DNA of 64,000 nt from Duganella sp. BJB476. Its GTDB lineage: Bacteria > Pseudomonadota > Gammaproteobacteria > Burkholderiales > Burkholderiaceae_D. This document shows, piece by piece, positions 24,281 through 33,494 of the stretch (positions are counted from its first letter, which is position 1; the number at the start of each line of letters is the position of its first letter). The stretch covers positions 148,510 to 212,509 of the forward strand of contig NZ_QVIO01000010.1 in the NCBI RefSeq assembly GCF_003416895.1, given 5' to 3'. The position numbers were made by a program, and so were the translations under genes. Under the pieces are notes generated by a model. That model saw only the letters and a program-made list of their open reading frames with translations, made no database searches and was not told the DNA's origin.

Positions 24281-25189
24281 ATGCATATATCCAAGGTCGA
24301 TCTCAACCTGTTCATCGTCTTCGAGGCGATCTACGCGGAAGGCAGCATCACCCGCGCCAGCCTGAAGATGAACCTGACCCAGCCCGCCATCAGCCACGCG
24401 CTGAACCGGCTGCGCCAGTTGTTCGACGATCCGCTGTTCGAACGCCAGGGCCACGTGATGGTGCCGACGCCACTGGCCCGTTCCATCATAGACCCGGTGC
24501 GGCAATCGCTGCGCGGCTTTGAAGTGACACTGAACGGCGCCGAGCGTTTCGACGCCACCACCAGCGAACGCACCTTCTCGCTGGCGCTGCGCGACGTGCT
24601 GGAGGCGAGCGTGCTGCCTCCGCTGATGGCGCGCGTGGCCAGCGATGCGCCGACGGTGGGTCTGAACACTTTGCAGGTGGGCCGGCGCGAACTGGAAAGC
24701 GAACTGGCGGCCGGCACGCTGGACGCCGCCATCGACATCCTGCTGCCGCTGTCGAACGACATCCGCCGCACCTTGCTGGCCACCGACCAAACGGTGGTGC
24801 TGGTGCGGCGCGATCATCCGCTGGTGCGCGGCGCGCTGGATCTGGACGCCTACCTGAAACTGGAGCACATCCAGACCAGCTCACGCCGGCGCGGACCGGG
24901 GCTGGAGGATTTTGAGTTGAGCCGCATGGGACTGCAGCGGCGCGTGCGGCTGCGCTGCCAGCACTACTTCGCCGCCTGCCGCGCGGTCAGCCAGACCGAC
25001 CTGGCGCTGACGATGCCGGAGCGGCTGGCGCGCGTGGTCAACCAGCAGTTCGGCAACCAGATCCTGCCCTTCCCCCTGACGATGCCGTCGCTGGACATCT
25101 ACCTGTACTGGCACGCCAACATCGACAACGACCCAGCCAGCGTATGGCTGCGTGAGCAAGTCAAGCAGGCCATGCTGACGGCCGGTTAG
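24281..25189 (+). CDS. LysR-family transcriptional regulator
   Basis: 302 residues from ATG at 24281 (MHISKVDLNLFIVFEAIYAE). The frame opens six codons earlier with TTG, but the ATG gives the usual LysR N-terminus. The HTH is SITRASLKMNLTQPAISHAL. The effector domain resembles the NodD/SyrM-like branch (ERTFSLALRDVLEASVLPPL). Probably regulates the divergent phosphatase and acyl-CoA dehydrogenase genes. Its stop overlaps the pqiC stop by four bases. Confidence 0.9.
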   Translation: MHISKVDLNLFIVFEAIYAEGSITRASLKMNLTQPAISHALNRLRQLFDDPLFERQGHVMVPTPLARSIIDPVRQSLRGFEVTLNGAERFDATTSERTFSLALRDVLEASVLPPLMARVASDAPTVGLNTLQVGRRELESELAAGTLDAAIDILLPLSNDIRRTLLATDQTVVLVRRDHPLVRGALDLDAYLKLEHIQTSSRRRGPGLEDFELSRMGLQRRVRLRCQHYFAACRAVSQTDLALTMPERLARVVNQQFGNQILPFPLTMPSLDIYLYWHANIDNDPASVWLREQVKQAMLTAG

Positions 25190-25785
25190 CAGCCGGCGTT
25201 GGCGCCGGAGGCCAGTGCACGGACGGCCTTGGAGATATCGGCGGCGATGCGGGTGACGGCGCGGCGGTGGCCGGCCACCAGCGCGTCGTAGCCACCGCCG
25301 ACCGTTTCGTTGGCGACGCTGTGGCAGGTCAGCACCTTGCTGCTGCCGACCAGGCGCACGCTCCACACCGCGTCGATCAGCGCATACTGTCCGGGCGCGG
25401 ATTCAAAGCGCTGCACGTTGGTGCTGATGCGGTAGATCGGCGCACCGTCCGCCGTCGGCGTGCGGAACACATCCACCGTTCCCAACTCGCCGGTGATCGC
25501 CAGCGATAGCGCCTGGCCGATCTCCGACGCCGGCATCGCCGACCAGCGCTCGTGCTCCAGCAAGTCGATACGCCCTGCCTCCGTGCTGACCACTAGCTGA
25601 TAGCGCGCTACCTGCTGCGGCACCGTCACCGCCGGCAGCTCGATGTAGTAGCCCGCCGGCTTGGCGGCGGACGACGGCACGCCCATGCCGTTACTCAGGC
25701 TGTAGAAGTGCTCGGGCGGCGCGGCGGCGCAGCCGGCCAGCAGCATCGCGGCCGCCATGGCCAGCGCGGATGAATAGCGCATCAT
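25186..25785 (-). CDS. pqiC: PqiC-type outer-membrane lipoprotein
   Basis: ABC-type transport auxiliary lipoprotein of 199 residues. The lipobox LLAGC ends the signal peptide (MMRYSSALAMAAAMLLAGC), so it is lipidated at Cys19 and outer-membrane anchored. The family segment HFYSLSNG and GYYIELPAVTVPQQVARYQL follow. PqiC forms the outer-membrane end of the PqiABC lipid-transport bridge. Overlaps pqiB by four bases (ATGA). Confidence 0.9.
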   Translation of the reverse strand: MMRYSSALAMAAAMLLAGCAAAPPEHFYSLSNGMGVPSSAAKPAGYYIELPAVTVPQQVARYQLVVSTEAGRIDLLEHERWSAMPASEIGQALSLAITGELGTVDVFRTPTADGAPIYRISTNVQRFESAPGQYALIDAVWSVRLVGSSKVLTCHSVANETVGGGYDALVAGHRRAVTRIAADISKAVRALASGANAGC

Positions 25786-27413
25786 TTAGGTTCTCCCTTG
25801 TTGTCCTGCTTGTTCGTCTTCCCGCGCAATAGCGACTCGGGATGACGCTCCAGATAATCCGACAACGCATTCAACGATTGCAGCGTTTGCGTCAGCTGCT
25901 GCAAGGCCTCGCGCAGGTCGGACTGCACCGGCGAATCCTTCTGCAGCAGCTGGTTGGCCTCGCCGAAGGTCTTGCGGGCAGCGCCCAGCGTGTCCTTCAT
26001 CTCCGGCACCACCTGCGCATCGAGCTGCTTGAACAGCACATTGGCGCTCTTCAGCGTGTCGCGCAGGTTGTTGCCGATCTCGCCGAACGGTACCTGATCG
26101 AGCTTGCGCGCGATGCTGGCGATCTGCGTTTGCAGCTCGTCCAGGCTGTTCGGCACCGTCGGCACCTCCAGCGGATACTGCGCCACGTCCAGACTCACCT
26201 TCGGCGCGTTCGGGAAGAAGTCCAGCGCCACATACAGCTGGCCGGTCAACAGGTTCCCGGTGCGCAGCTGGCCGCGCAGGCCGCGCGCCACCATGCGCTC
26301 CAGCACCACCGGACCGGCGTTGCGATCCTGGTCGCTGGAGACGGACTGCTGGAAGCTGCGGCCCAGGCGCGCTGGGTACATGTCCACCGTCACCGGCATG
26401 CGGAAGTTCTTCTTCACCGGATCGAATTCCACGCCGACCGAGCGCACCTCGCCCAGCACGATGCCGCGGAAGTCCACCGGCGCACCCGGCGACAGGCCGC
26501 GCAGCGACTGGTCGAAGTACAGCACCGTGGTAATCGGCACGCCATCGGGCTCACGCAAGGCGTTGGCCTGGTCGGAGGCCAGCGGGAAGTCGGTGCCTGC
26601 CGCCGCCTGCTGGTCCGGCTTCTGGCCGTTCATGGTCTCGAACGCGATACCGCCCACCAGCAAGGCCGCCAGCGACTGTGTGTTGACCTTGAAGCCGTTC
26701 GAATCGAGCCGCACATCGACACCGCTGGCATGCCACCAGCGCGTGTTCTTGCCGACGTACTGGTCGTACGGCGCGCTGACGAACACCGTCATTTTCACGC
26801 CGCGCCCTTTCTCGTCCAGATCGAAGCCGACCACCTGCCCCACCTGGATGCGGCGGTAGAAGATCGGCGAGCCGACGTCGATGGAGCCGAGGCTCTCGCC
26901 ATGCAGCGTGAACTTGCTGCCCTTGTCGTCGCCGGCCACCTGCGGCGGTTTTTCCAGGCCGGTGAACTCCTCCTTGACCTCCTGCGACTTACCGGCGTCA
27001 ACGCCGATGTAGGCACCCGACAGCAAGGTACTCAGGCCGGAAACGCCGCTCGCGCCGACGCGCGGCCGCACCACCCAGAACCGGGTATCGGCGGCGGTGA
27101 AGCGCTTGGCCTCCTTGCTCATGTCGATCAGCACCAACACCTTGGACAGATCGCGCGACAGCGTGATCGTCCGCACCAGGCCGATGTCCACGTCCTTGTA
27201 TTTGACCTTGGTCTTGCCCGGCTCCAGCCCATCGGCGCTGCGGAAGCTCACCGTCACCGTCGGCCCCTGGTCCATCACCGACTTGGCCACCAGCGCCAGG
27301 CCGATCAAGGCGGCCAGCAAAGGGATCAGCCACACCAGCGAAGGCAGCCAGCGATTGGCCCTCTCCACTCTCGGCTCGGGCAGCGGCGGCGCGCCGCTTT
27401 CGTTTTCAGGCAT
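25782..27413 (-). CDS. pqiB: PqiB: MCE (MlaD) domain intermembrane transport protein
   Basis: 543 residues from ATG at 27413 (MPENESGAPPLPEPRVERAN); an ATG four codons earlier is possible. One N-terminal transmembrane helix (WLPSLVWLIPLLAALIGLAL) is followed by three MCE/MlaD domains, visible as repeated TVSFRSADGLEPGKTKVKYK, GSPIFYRRIQVGQVVGFDL and GAPVDFRGIVLGEVRSVGVE. A C-terminal coiled coil ends it. PqiB makes a hexameric tube spanning the periplasm for lipid transport. Overlaps the end of pqiA. Confidence 0.94.
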   Translation of the reverse strand: MPENESGAPPLPEPRVERANRWLPSLVWLIPLLAALIGLALVAKSVMDQGPTVTVSFRSADGLEPGKTKVKYKDVDIGLVRTITLSRDLSKVLVLIDMSKEAKRFTAADTRFWVVRPRVGASGVSGLSTLLSGAYIGVDAGKSQEVKEEFTGLEKPPQVAGDDKGSKFTLHGESLGSIDVGSPIFYRRIQVGQVVGFDLDEKGRGVKMTVFVSAPYDQYVGKNTRWWHASGVDVRLDSNGFKVNTQSLAALLVGGIAFETMNGQKPDQQAAAGTDFPLASDQANALREPDGVPITTVLYFDQSLRGLSPGAPVDFRGIVLGEVRSVGVEFDPVKKNFRMPVTVDMYPARLGRSFQQSVSSDQDRNAGPVVLERMVARGLRGQLRTGNLLTGQLYVALDFFPNAPKVSLDVAQYPLEVPTVPNSLDELQTQIASIARKLDQVPFGEIGNNLRDTLKSANVLFKQLDAQVVPEMKDTLGAARKTFGEANQLLQKDSPVQSDLREALQQLTQTLQSLNALSDYLERHPESLLRGKTNKQDNKGEPK

Positions 27414-28662
27414 GGTTCTCTCCATTTGAATCGATTGGGTCCCAGATCAGGCGCGGGTCGAACTGCATCGACGCCAGCATCGTCAGCACCACCACCGCGC
27501 AAAACGCCAGCGCACCGGGACCTGCGGTGATCACGGCCAGCGACTGGAAGCGCACCAGCGCCACCGTCAGGGTAATCACAAAAATATCGAGCATCGACCA
27601 GCGGCCGACAAACTCCACGATCCGGTACAGCATCGTGCGCTGCAAGGGGCGCCAGCGCGAGCGCCGCTGCGCCGTCAGCGCCAGCAGCGACAACGCCGCC
27701 AGCTTCAGCACCGGCACCACGATGCTGGCGATGAAGATGATCGCCGCCAGCGCCGGCGAGCCGCTGGTCCAGAAGTAGACCACGCCGCTGATGATGGTGT
27801 CATCCTCTTTGCCGAACAGCGAGTGCGTGTACATCACCGGCAGCAGGTTGGCGGGGATGTAGAGGATGGTGGCTGCCAGCAGGAAGGCCCAGGTACGGCC
27901 TACGCTGTCGGGGCGGCGCCGGTGCAGCACGGCGCCGCAGCGCGCGCAATGCTGATGCGCGGCCGGCTGGTCCTGCGCCACCAGGCCGCAGCTATGGCAA
28001 GCGGCCAGGCGGGTGTGCGGCGTGTAGCGGAACTCCGCCTGCGCCGGACGGCGCGGCCCCGGCAGGTGCTCGCCGATATTCCACAACATCTGCGGATCGA
28101 AAGAGGTGACGATCGCCAGCATCAGCGTCAGCGCGCCAAAGGCGAACAGGCCCGGTTGCACCACCACCTGCGCCAGGCTGGTCATCTTGACGATGGTGAT
28201 CAGGATGCCGATCATCAGCACCTCGGTCATGCCCCAGCGCCGCGCGGCGCCGACGGCGCGCAGCAGGTGATCGAAACCAGGCGGCCGCACGCCGGCGCGC
28301 AACGCCAGCGTCACGTACAGCAGCGCGCCCAGTTCCACCGCCGGCAACAGCACCGTGAACAGGAACACGATCACCGCCACCAGCTGCATCTGCTCCGTCC
28401 ACAGCACGCGTATCGCGCCGAGCAAGGTGGCGCTGGACGAGTAGCCGCCCACTTCCAGTTCAACGATGGGGCAAAACTGGGCGATCAGGTAGGTGAAGAT
28501 GGCGCACAAGGTGATGGCCGCCATGCGGTTGACGTCCGAATGGATGCCGCGATAGAGGATGGAACGGCAGCGCACGCAGCGCGCTTTCTCGCGCGGCAGC
28601 ACCGGGCGCCGCTTGTGCAGCACGCCGCAATCGTGACAGCTGATCAAATCGTATCGATGCAC
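27406..28662 (-). CDS. pqiA: PqiA: inner-membrane protein of the Pqi lipid-transport system
   Basis: 418 residues with two tandem PqiA domains. Each begins with a zinc-ribbon-like pair of cysteine knuckles: CHDCG with CVRC at residues 10-33, and CHSCG with CARC near 225-250. Each knuckle pair is followed by four transmembrane helices. First gene of pqiABC on the minus strand, 87 bases from a divergent gene. In E. coli the operon is induced by paraquat through SoxRS and by stationary phase; no SoxS site is recognised here. Confidence 0.93.
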   Translation of the reverse strand: MHRYDLISCHDCGVLHKRRPVLPREKARCVRCRSILYRGIHSDVNRMAAITLCAIFTYLIAQFCPIVELEVGGYSSSATLLGAIRVLWTEQMQLVAVIVFLFTVLLPAVELGALLYVTLALRAGVRPPGFDHLLRAVGAARRWGMTEVLMIGILITIVKMTSLAQVVVQPGLFAFGALTLMLAIVTSFDPQMLWNIGEHLPGPRRPAQAEFRYTPHTRLAACHSCGLVAQDQPAAHQHCARCGAVLHRRRPDSVGRTWAFLLAATILYIPANLLPVMYTHSLFGKEDDTIISGVVYFWTSGSPALAAIIFIASIVVPVLKLAALSLLALTAQRRSRWRPLQRTMLYRIVEFVGRWSMLDIFVITLTVALVRFQSLAVITAGPGALAFCAVVVLTMLASMQFDPRLIWDPIDSNGENHA

Positions 28663-28749
28663 GGGCTGGCTGGTTGGACAATAATGACCATATCATACGA
28701 CAATCCGTTAAAATCGCGCCGCCCCACCCATCCGCTATAAAATGCCACC

Positions 28750-29475
28750 ATGTCCCGCCGCCAGCTCAACATCCTGATCGCCGCAACGCTGGCCGTTGCC
28801 GGTTGCGCGCACGCGCAAGCCGGGAAGGATCTGGTGTTCGGCACTTCGCACGACGAGAATTCTCCGCACTTCCTGTACGCCAGCGCCTATCTTGAGCAGT
28901 TGTGCGCCGAGAGCGGACAACGCTGCACGCTGCGCAGCCTGCCCGGCCTGCGCGCCGAAGCGATGTTGGCCTCGGGCGCCCTTGCCGGCGAAATGGGCCG
29001 CATCAAGGGCTACATCCTGCGGCATCCAGACTACGTGCGGCTCGACGATCCCTTCGTCGTCTCGCACACGCGCATCTTCACACTGGCGAGCAAGGACATC
29101 ACCAGCTGGGAATCGCTGGCGAAAAACGTCAAGACGGTCAGCTACAAGCGCGGTATCTTTTTGTACCAGCAGCGGCTGGAAGCGCTGCGGCCGGCGATAC
29201 TGCCACATGAGGTTCAAAGCGAAGCGGCCTGTTTGCAGATGGTGCTGGCCGGCCGCGACGACGCCTGCGTATTCGACGACGGCGGCATCAGCGCCGACGC
29301 CAGGTCGATGCTGGCGCAGGGCCACAGCAGCGTCTCGGTGGAGGACCTGCCACTGTATATCTACCTTGGGAAAAGCCAGGCGGCGCTGGCGCCGTCGCTG
29401 TCCGACGCCGCCAGGCGCCTGGCGGCGCGCGGCTTGCCGGCGCAGCTGCACCGGAAGTTCTACGAGGCCAAATAG
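28750..29475 (+). CDS. Periplasmic solute-binding-like protein, orphan
   Basis: 241 residues. The N-terminus MSRRQLNILIAATLAVAGCA has a possible lipobox (AVAGC) or plain signal peptide ending AHA. The mature part (KDLVFGTSHDENSPHFLYAS, YLEQLCAESGQRC, then MGRIKGYI and YVRLDDPFVVSHTRIF) is typical of family-3-like solute-binding domains. As with the other one near 10 kb, no transporter genes adjoin. Ligand unknown. Divergent from pqiA. Confidence 0.7.
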   Translation: MSRRQLNILIAATLAVAGCAHAQAGKDLVFGTSHDENSPHFLYASAYLEQLCAESGQRCTLRSLPGLRAEAMLASGALAGEMGRIKGYILRHPDYVRLDDPFVVSHTRIFTLASKDITSWESLAKNVKTVSYKRGIFLYQQRLEALRPAILPHEVQSEAACLQMVLAGRDDACVFDDGGISADARSMLAQGHSSVSVEDLPLYIYLGKSQAALAPSLSDAARRLAARGLPAQLHRKFYEAK

Positions 29476-29477
29476 CC

Positions 29478-29921
29478 TTACTTGATGCTGGTGTTGAGTT
29501 CCTGGAAGTCCGCCGTCTTGCCCAGCGACTGCCAGGTGGCCAGCAGGTTGGCCGGCGGCGCAATCAGCTTGCGCGCCGCCAGATCGAGCCAGCCGCCGGT
29601 GCTGGTCACGCGCGCGGCCAGCTTGCCGTCGGCGCGGATGATGTCGGTGCTGAGCGACCAGCGGCTCCCGTCTTCGGCCAGGCCGGCCACGCCCAGCGTG
29701 ACGGTGATCTCTTCCAGCAGCATGACTTCCTTGAAGTAGGCGATTTCGTCCTTCATCACCACCGGGCCGATTTTCAGGCGCATGAATTCACTCATCGGGA
29801 AGCCGTTCTCAGACAGGAACAGCATGCGCACATCGCCCGCCTTGTCCAGGAAGGCCGTATTGCGCATATGGCTGTTGAAGTCCATATCGCCCCAGCCGGC
29901 CATCATCTTCTTTTCAAACAT
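29478..29921 (-). CDS. Hotdog-fold acyl-CoA thioesterase (4HBT type)
   Basis: 147 residues from ATG at 29921 (MFEKKMMAGWGDMDFNSHMR), with GGAG six bases upstream; the TTG four codons earlier lies in the ribosome-binding site. The 4-hydroxybenzoyl-CoA thioesterase signature W-G-D-M-D-x-N-x-H-M-x-N is present, where the first Asp is catalytic. It starts two bases upstream of the stop of the M20 hydrolase gene, so they are translationally coupled. Acyl-CoA substrate unknown, and the link to purine degradation is only by position. Confidence 0.87.
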   Translation of the reverse strand: MFEKKMMAGWGDMDFNSHMRNTAFLDKAGDVRMLFLSENGFPMSEFMRLKIGPVVMKDEIAYFKEVMLLEEITVTLGVAGLAEDGSRWSLSTDIIRADGKLAARVTSTGGWLDLAARKLIAPPANLLATWQSLGKTADFQELNTSIK

Positions 29922-29922
29922 T

Positions 29923-31155
29923 TTAAGCTCCAAGGAAATCCAATAGCGTGCATGCTACCACCTTGGTCGCCTTGCGCAGGTCTTCCAGCAGCAGGCGCTC
30001 GTCGGCCTTCTTGGCGTTGGACTCGGGCACGGAGCGCGGGCCGGCACCGTACAGCACCGCCGGGATGCCCTGTTCGCCGTACAGGCGGGCGTCCGCATAC
30101 AGCGGCGTGCCTTGCGCGGGGATCTTCTCGCCGATGAAGGTTTGCGCGTTCTGCTGCAAGCTCGCCACCAGTTTCTCGGTGCCCGGCTGTTCGCGCAGCG
30201 CGTGCGACAGCAGCAGGCGCTTGATCTCGATGCGGATGCCGGGCTGGCCTTCGACCGCTTTCTCGATCAGCGCACGCACCTGCGCTTCCACCGCCACTGG
30301 ATCTTCTTCGGGAATCATGCGGCGGTCCATCTTCATCACGACCTTGCCCGGCACCACGTTGGTATTGGTGCCGCCGTCGATGCGGCCCACCAGCATGGTC
30401 GGCGAGTCGATGCCGGGGATTTTCGATTTGACCTTTTTCAGTTCCGGCAGCTGGTCGTAGATCGCGTTCAGGATGCGGGTTGCCGCTTGCAGCGCGTCGT
30501 GGCCGGTCTCCGGCATCGCGCCGTGGCCGGACTTGCCGTGCACCGTGATCTCCAGTTGCAGGCAGGCGTTGTGCGCGGTGACGATGTTGTAGCTGAAGCC
30601 CGCCGCGATGACGAAGTCCGGCTTGGTCAGCTTCTGCTCCAGCAGCCAGCCGGGTCCCAGCAGGCCGCCGAATTCCTCGTCGTACGTGAAGTGCAGTTCC
30701 AGCCCGCCCTTCAACGGTACACCCAGCGCCTCCAGCGCGCGCGTGGCGAAGATGTAGGTGGCGAAGTCGCACTTGGAGACAGCTGCGGCGCGGCCGTAGA
30801 TGTAGCCGTTTTCCACCACGCCGCCATACGGCGGATAGGTCCAGTTATCGCCCGGCGGCACCACGTCGCCGTGGGCGTTGAGCGCCACGGTCGGTCCACC
30901 GGCCTGGTACGGGCGGCGCACGATCAGGTTGGTGATGGTCTCCATGCCGTAGTCCTGCACCACTTGCGCCGGCACCGCGTGCTTCTCGGCGGTCCAGCCG
31001 TAGGCCTTGACCAGGTCTGCCACCATGTCCGCATGCGGCGCGTTGTTGCCGGGCGGGGTATCGGTCGGCACGCGCAGCAACTGCTGCAGCACGCCGACTT
31101 CCTCATCGAAGTGCGCGTCGATCCATTGAGCCAGTTGTTCTTTGTTTGTCGTCAT
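29923..31155 (-). CDS. M20-family metallohydrolase (ArgE/DapE type)
   Basis: 410 residues from ATG at 31155 (MTTNKEQLAQWIDAHFDEEV); the frame opens 20 codons earlier inside the puuD tail, which is not conserved in style. Di-zinc ligands are recognisable in NAHGDVVPPGDNW, GRAAAVSKCD, TYDEEFGG and the C-terminal KKADERLLLEDL. The dimerisation domain includes ITVHGKSGHGAMPETGHDAL. The family cleaves amide bonds of N-acyl or N-carbamoyl compounds. It sits 10 bases downstream of puuD, so a nitrogen-salvage substrate in purine breakdown is likely, but which one cannot be read from sequence. Confidence 0.88.
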   Translation of the reverse strand: MTTNKEQLAQWIDAHFDEEVGVLQQLLRVPTDTPPGNNAPHADMVADLVKAYGWTAEKHAVPAQVVQDYGMETITNLIVRRPYQAGGPTVALNAHGDVVPPGDNWTYPPYGGVVENGYIYGRAAAVSKCDFATYIFATRALEALGVPLKGGLELHFTYDEEFGGLLGPGWLLEQKLTKPDFVIAAGFSYNIVTAHNACLQLEITVHGKSGHGAMPETGHDALQAATRILNAIYDQLPELKKVKSKIPGIDSPTMLVGRIDGGTNTNVVPGKVVMKMDRRMIPEEDPVAVEAQVRALIEKAVEGQPGIRIEIKRLLLSHALREQPGTEKLVASLQQNAQTFIGEKIPAQGTPLYADARLYGEQGIPAVLYGAGPRSVPESNAKKADERLLLEDLRKATKVVACTLLDFLGA

Positions 31156-31165
31156 CGCTGTTCTC

Positions 31166-32383
31166 TCACTTGGCGCCGGATTCGAACCAGGTCGCGATCT
31201 GCGCCCGTTCGGCATCGGTCATATTGGTCAGGTTCGCAAGCGGCATGGCTTTCAGCTGGACCGATTGCTTGTAGATTTTTTCCGCGTTCTGGTGCACCTG
31301 TTCGGCGCTGTCGAGCATGACGCCGGCGGGCGCCGTCGCAAAGCCGGGCTGCGAGGGATGGGCCGAGTGGCAAGCCACGCAGCGTTGATCGATAACGCCC
31401 TTCACCTTGGCAAATTGCGCCGCAGGGTCGGCCGCCGCAGCCACCGCCACAGGACGCGCCGGCGCGATCGCCACCGCCACGCCGACCAGCAGCGCCACGC
31501 CGATGGCCGGATAGCGCCACTCCACGCGGCCCTTGTGGCGCAGGTTGAAGAAGTGGCGGATGAAAACGCCGGCCGCCATGATGAAGGCCAGCACCAACCA
31601 CGCGCGGTCGTTCCGGTAAGTCATCGCATAGTGGTTGCTGATCATGATGAACAGCACCGGCAGCGTGAAGTAGTTATTGTGGACGCTGCGCTGCTTGGCC
31701 TTCTGGCCATGGATCGGATCGGGCAGGCGGCCGGCCGACATGGCCTCCACCATCTTGCGCTGGCCCGGAATAATCAGCATCAGCACATTGCCGACCATGA
31801 TGGTGCCGATCAGCGCACCGACGTGGATGTAGGCGGCACGGCCGCTCAGCACATGCGTGAGGCCATACGCGGCGCCGACGATCAGCGCGAACACCACCAC
31901 GCCGAACCACAGGTCGCGCTGTCCCAGCGGCGAACGGCACAGCAGGTCGTACACGGTCCAGCCGACGACCAGCGTGCCCACGCCGATGCCGATCGCCTGC
32001 CAGCTGCCGATATCGGCCACCGATTTATCGATCATCATCGCCTGGGCGTTGAAGTAGTAGGCGATGGTCAGCAGCGCGATGCCGGACAGCCAGGTGGAAT
32101 AAGCTTCCCATTTAAACCAGTGCAGGTCCTTCGGCAGTTCGGCCGGCGCCACCAGGTATTTTTGCGGGTTGTAGAAACCGCCGCCGTGCACCGCCCACAG
32201 TTCGCCGGACACGCCCTTCTTCGCGAGTTCCGAGCCGGGAGCCGGCGGGCGGATCGAATTATCCAGCCAGACGAAGTAGAACGAAGCGCCGATCCAGGCG
32301 ATGCCGGTGATGATGTGCAGCCAGCGCACGATCAGGTTTAGCCACTCAAGGCCGTACGGGATCAGATAGGCGTATAAATCCAT
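31166..32383 (-). CDS. puuD: Membrane urate hydroxylase with C-terminal cytochrome c domain
   Basis: 405 residues from ATG at 32383 (MDLYAYLIPYGLEWLNLIVR). The PuuD family (DUF989) oxidises urate to 5-hydroxyisourate and passes electrons to the respiratory chain. Eight or so membrane helices (RWLHIITGIAWIGASFYFVW, then histidine-rich HGGG, LIGTIMVGNVLMLIIPGQRK, HNNYFTLPVLFIMISNHYAM). These are followed by a periplasmic cytochrome c domain with one CVACH haem motif at residue 335. Upstream residues up to 32455 are a shadow extension. Divergent from a LysR gene, which probably controls it. Confidence 0.93.
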   Translation of the reverse strand: MDLYAYLIPYGLEWLNLIVRWLHIITGIAWIGASFYFVWLDNSIRPPAPGSELAKKGVSGELWAVHGGGFYNPQKYLVAPAELPKDLHWFKWEAYSTWLSGIALLTIAYYFNAQAMMIDKSVADIGSWQAIGIGVGTLVVGWTVYDLLCRSPLGQRDLWFGVVVFALIVGAAYGLTHVLSGRAAYIHVGALIGTIMVGNVLMLIIPGQRKMVEAMSAGRLPDPIHGQKAKQRSVHNNYFTLPVLFIMISNHYAMTYRNDRAWLVLAFIMAAGVFIRHFFNLRHKGRVEWRYPAIGVALLVGVAVAIAPARPVAVAAAADPAAQFAKVKGVIDQRCVACHSAHPSQPGFATAPAGVMLDSAEQVHQNAEKIYKQSVQLKAMPLANLTNMTDAERAQIATWFESGAK

Positions 32384-32501
32384 GGGAGCTTTCTGGGTAA
32401 AGAGTGTGGCTAATTTACAGAAGATAAACGGAATTGACGCCGACCACATGAACATTAGAGTATATTAAACATATCCGATTCCGTATAACAGAAATACTCC
32501 C

Positions 32502-33437
32502 ATGGCCGCCCTGCCGCAACACCTGGATCTGCACCTGATCCGCATACTCTACCTGCTGCTGGTTGAGAAAAACGTCTCACGCGTCGCCCTCAAACTGAAT
32601 CAGCCGCAGCCCTCGATCTCCGCCTCGCTGCGCAAGCTGCGAGAGCTGACGGGCGACCCATTGCTGGTACGCGGCGCGCGCGGCATGGTGCCGACCCAGC
32701 ACGGCGAAAGCCTGCTGATCCCGGCCAAGCGCATCCTCGACGAGACCGAGAACCTGTTTCTGAAAAAGTCGCCCTTCGTGCCGCAGGAAGAAGCGCGCAT
32801 CTTCCACATCGCCGCGCCAGATTATCTGGACAGCCAGTTCCTGCCCAACCTGGTGGCGCTGCTGCGGCGCGGCTCTCCCAACAGCCGCGTGAAGATCCAC
32901 GGCCTGGGTCCCGGCGTTGACTACGTGCGCCTGCTGTCGGACGGTGACATGGACCTGGTCATCGCCAACTGGGACGAACCGCCCGAGCACCTGCACATGT
33001 CCAAGCTGTTCGAGGACCCGATCATCGCCGTCATGCGCTCCGACTGCCCGTACGCGCTGCGCACCGGCAGCGAGGACATGACGATCAACGACTACCTGTC
33101 CCTGCCCCACGTGGCGCCGACGCAGATCCTGCCCGGCTACCACGGCGTCATCGACGACTTCCTGGAGCGCCAGGGCATGCAGCGCAACGTCGCGGTGGAA
33201 TCGGCCTACTTCGGCCTGATCCCGTACATGCTGACGCAGACAGACCTGGTGCTGACCACCGGCCGTCAGTTCGTGCGCTACTACGAGCGCAACATGCCGC
33301 TGAAGACCTTCACGGTGCCGGTCAAGTTCCCGTCGATGCGCTTCTACCAGCTGTGGCACGAACGCGTGCACCAGGCGCCGGAGCACAAGTGGTTGCGCGA
33401 GCAGGTCGCCACGGCGGCCAAGGCGCTGGGCAAATAA
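32502..33437 (+). CDS. LysR-family regulator of the purine (urate) genes
   Basis: 311 residues with the HTH NVSRVALKLNQPQPSISASL and a NodD-like effector domain (ARIFHIAAPDYLDSQFLPNL). Starts 118 bases from the divergent puuD. It is followed 57 bases later by the uraD-allC fusion gene in the same direction, so it sits between the two halves of the urate pathway. Regulation by a purine intermediate is inferred from position only. Confidence 0.9.
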   Translation: MAALPQHLDLHLIRILYLLLVEKNVSRVALKLNQPQPSISASLRKLRELTGDPLLVRGARGMVPTQHGESLLIPAKRILDETENLFLKKSPFVPQEEARIFHIAAPDYLDSQFLPNLVALLRRGSPNSRVKIHGLGPGVDYVRLLSDGDMDLVIANWDEPPEHLHMSKLFEDPIIAVMRSDCPYALRTGSEDMTINDYLSLPHVAPTQILPGYHGVIDDFLERQGMQRNVAVESAYFGLIPYMLTQTDLVLTTGRQFVRYYERNMPLKTFTVPVKFPSMRFYQLWHERVHQAPEHKWLREQVATAAKALGK

Positions 33438-33494
33438 TAAACCGTAGCGGATACCGCATATAACTGCACGGCTCAGTTGCGATTACACTAGGCT

